From positions 3,193,001 through 3,257,000 of the forward strand of contig NZ_JIAL01000001.1 of NCBI RefSeq assembly GCF_000688455.1: 64,000 nt of DNA, given 5' to 3'. The position numbers and the translations under genes were made by a program. This DNA is from Pseudacidobacterium ailaaui. Its GTDB lineage: Bacteria > Acidobacteriota > Terriglobia > Terriglobales > Acidobacteriaceae. Under the pieces are notes generated by a model that saw only the letters and a list, made by a program, of their open reading frames with translations, was not told where the DNA came from and searched no databases. Positions 62,635 through 64,000 of the stretch are shown here, one piece after another (positions within the stretch are counted from its first letter, which is position 1; each line of letters opens with the position of its first letter).

Positions 62635-64000
62635 TTATGGCAGATTATAGAAAAACGTTGCCTCTTTCTCCTGCGGCGCCGCAGCTCTTCCCACTCCAAG
62701 ATAAGTAAATCCATAGCGACGCATTACAGATGGATCCAGCAAGTTTCTTCCATCAATGACGACCGGATAACGCATGATCCGAGATAGCCGGTCAAAGTCC
62801 AGATCTATAAATTCCTGCCAGTCCGTTAAGACCAGTAACGCGTCAGCATCTCTTGCGGCCTCGTAGGCATCCTCGGCGTACATCATGTGCGTGGATGATG
62901 GAAGCACGTAGCTCGCTCTCTCCATCGCTGCCGGATCGTAAGCCGAAATCATGCAGCCTTCCTCCAGGAACATCCGCACCAGATCAATCGCTGGAGATTC
63001 TCGGATATCATCCGTTCCCCCCTTGAAGGCAAGGCCAAGCACTCCCAGCTTTTTCCCTCGGAAGGTCCAAAGCGCTGAACGCACCTTCCGGAAGAAGCGC
63101 TTTTTCTGTTCGCGATTCACTTTTTCAACTTCATGCAGCAGGCCAAACTCAACTCCAAGATGCTCCGCTACATATCGAAAGGCCGCCACATCTTTGGGAA
63201 AACAGGAACCCCCGTAACCAATTCCTGCTTTAAGAAAGCTGTTTCCAATCCTTCGGTCGGACCCGATGCCCTGACTCACTTGTTCGATGTCCGCTCCCAC
63301 AGCCTCACAAATATTGGAAACAACATTGATGAAGGAAATTTTCATCGCTAAAAAGGCATTGGATGCATGTTTAATAATTTCTGCTGCCTTTGTCGAAGTT
63401 TCAAATAAAGGTGGGACATGATCTGGAGTTCTTGCCCCGGGGATTGCGCTGGTTTTCCTATAGTAACTACCAGTGGTAAGCGGTGCATACACCCTACGCA
63501 AAAGGACTGCAGCTCGCTCGCTGTCTACACCAATGACGATGCGATCAGGATGGAGAAAATCGGCAACTGCTGTTCCCTCACGCAAAAACTCAGGGTTCGA
63601 AGCGACATCAAAAAGCTCACGTGATACTCCATTGCGCACCATGATTCGGCGAATCCACTCACTGGTATAGACCGGAACAGTACTCTTTTCCACGATGAGC
63701 CGATAGCCGGTAATCGCACGCGCAATCTCACTGGCAACCGCATCCACATAAGACAGATCGGCGGTCCCTGCGTGGTCTTGCGGAGTGCCAACCGCAATAA
63801 AAAGTATCTGCGCCCGTTCAGTCGCTTCTTTCAGGGCCGTAGTAAACTCAATCAATCCATTCTGATGCCGCTCCAGTAATTGGGGCAAATACTCCTCGTG
63901 AATCGGCGCTTTCCCTTGTCGCAAAAGGGCGACTTTGCTTTCGTCGCTATCAACACAGATGACATAATGACCCAGTTCCGCAAAGCAGACCGCAGCGACA
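62635..64000 (-). CDS. UDP-glucose 6-dehydrogenase (partial, 5' end outside window)
   Basis: The frame is open through the right edge of the window: the last bases encode VAAVCFAELGHYVICVDSDESKVALLRQGKAPI, the usual start of the NAD-binding domain, so only about the first 10-12 residues are missing. A TTG inside (LRQGKA) is not the start. Further motifs are IFIAVGTPQDHAGTADLSYV, ASNPEFLREGTAVADFLHPDRIVIG, the catalytic cysteine in GIGYGGSCFPKDVAAFR and GLAFKGGTDDIRESPA. It oxidises UDP-glucose to UDP-glucuronate, the substrate of the decarboxylase gene at 7.8 kb. Probably co-transcribed with the epimerase downstream (72 bp). Confidence 0.92.
   Translation of the reverse strand, partial: VAAVCFAELGHYVICVDSDESKVALLRQGKAPIHEEYLPQLLERHQNGLIEFTTALKEATERAQILFIAVGTPQDHAGTADLSYVDAVASEIARAITGYRLIVEKSTVPVYTSEWIRRIMVRNGVSRELFDVASNPEFLREGTAVADFLHPDRIVIGVDSERAAVLLRRVYAPLTTGSYYRKTSAIPGARTPDHVPPLFETSTKAAEIIKHASNAFLAMKISFINVVSNICEAVGADIEQVSQGIGSDRRIGNSFLKAGIGYGGSCFPKDVAAFRYVAEHLGVEFGLLHEVEKVNREQKKRFFRKVRSALWTFRGKKLGVLGLAFKGGTDDIRESPAIDLVRMFLEEGCMISAYDPAAMERASYVLPSSTHMMYAEDAYEAARDADALLVLTDWQEFIDLDFDRLSRIMRYPVVIDGRNLLDPSVMRRYGFTYLGVGRAAAPQEKEATFFYNLP

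Overview
The window looks like chromosomal DNA of an acidobacterium (Acidobacteriota, Terriglobia/Acidobacteriaceae-like). This is inferred from gene style rather than a marker gene: an Oar-like TonB-dependent receptor with an N-terminal carboxypeptidase-regulatory domain, a winged-helix/TolB-propeller membrane regulator, a Ser/Thr kinase fused to TPRs, a huge S53 protease with Ig repeats, many secreted glycoside hydrolases, and moderately high GC. No rRNA, CRISPR array, transposase, integrase or phage gene was found. Coding density is high and most of the window is ordinary chromosome.

Layout. 1-8.8 kb: the end of a radical SAM gene (cut by the left edge), an UPF0173 metallohydrolase, tRNA-Ser(GGA), a MATE exporter, acetyl-CoA synthetase, convergent sixA and ppx/gppA sharing a terminator hairpin inside their overlapping ends, a 66-aa zinc-ribbon protein, a lone receiver domain and UDP-glucuronate decarboxylase. 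8.9-19.5 kb: a secreted S9 peptidase, a small secreted protein, a sodium/solute symporter, a kinase-TPR protein, a GH5 hydrolase, a NUDIX hydrolase, and a PCYCGC-protein/tmk pair. 19.5-28 kb: a gene-poor stretch with hairpins, pterin dehydratase, an HD-GYP response regulator, a small ECF sigma factor, a MetE-like protein, and a coupled operon of two M16 peptidases (one with and one without HxxEH) and glmU.

28-38 kb: a beta-oxidation operon in the order fadN - secreted unknown - fadA - fadE, behind a recognisable promoter with a small dyad on its -35, then the S53 protease, whose signal-peptide region is out of frame with the rest. 38-50.5 kb: GH18, aldo/keto reductase, two small proteins, mdh and icd, DinB, a Gfo/Idh oxidoreductase, YtxH, an FAD enzyme, an enoyl-CoA hydratase, a GH130 gene with a frameshifted C-terminus, and a DHH phosphoesterase. 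50.5-52.1 kb: a conserved unknown, tRNA-Leu(UAA), and beside it an unfamiliar nuclease-like (PD-(D/E)XK-type) orphan flanked by inverted repeats. This is the only accessory-looking spot. 52.1-60 kb: a plausible oligosaccharide locus of propeller regulator, divergent TonB receptor and secreted GH13 amylase. 60-64 kb: tRNA-Ser(CGA) and surface-polysaccharide genes (GT4 glycosyltransferase, GDP-mannose 3,5-epimerase-like SDR, UDP-glucose dehydrogenase running off the right edge). The dehydrogenase product is the substrate of the decarboxylase at 7.8 kb.

Two genes (S53, GH130) carry what look like single-base deletions in short homopolymers. Both can be reconstructed exactly and may be real or consensus errors. 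No complete new multi-gene system is evident. The best leads are the tRNA-Leu-adjacent nuclease-like orphan, the secreted protein inside the fad operon, and the hairpin-rich segment at 19.5-19.8 kb.
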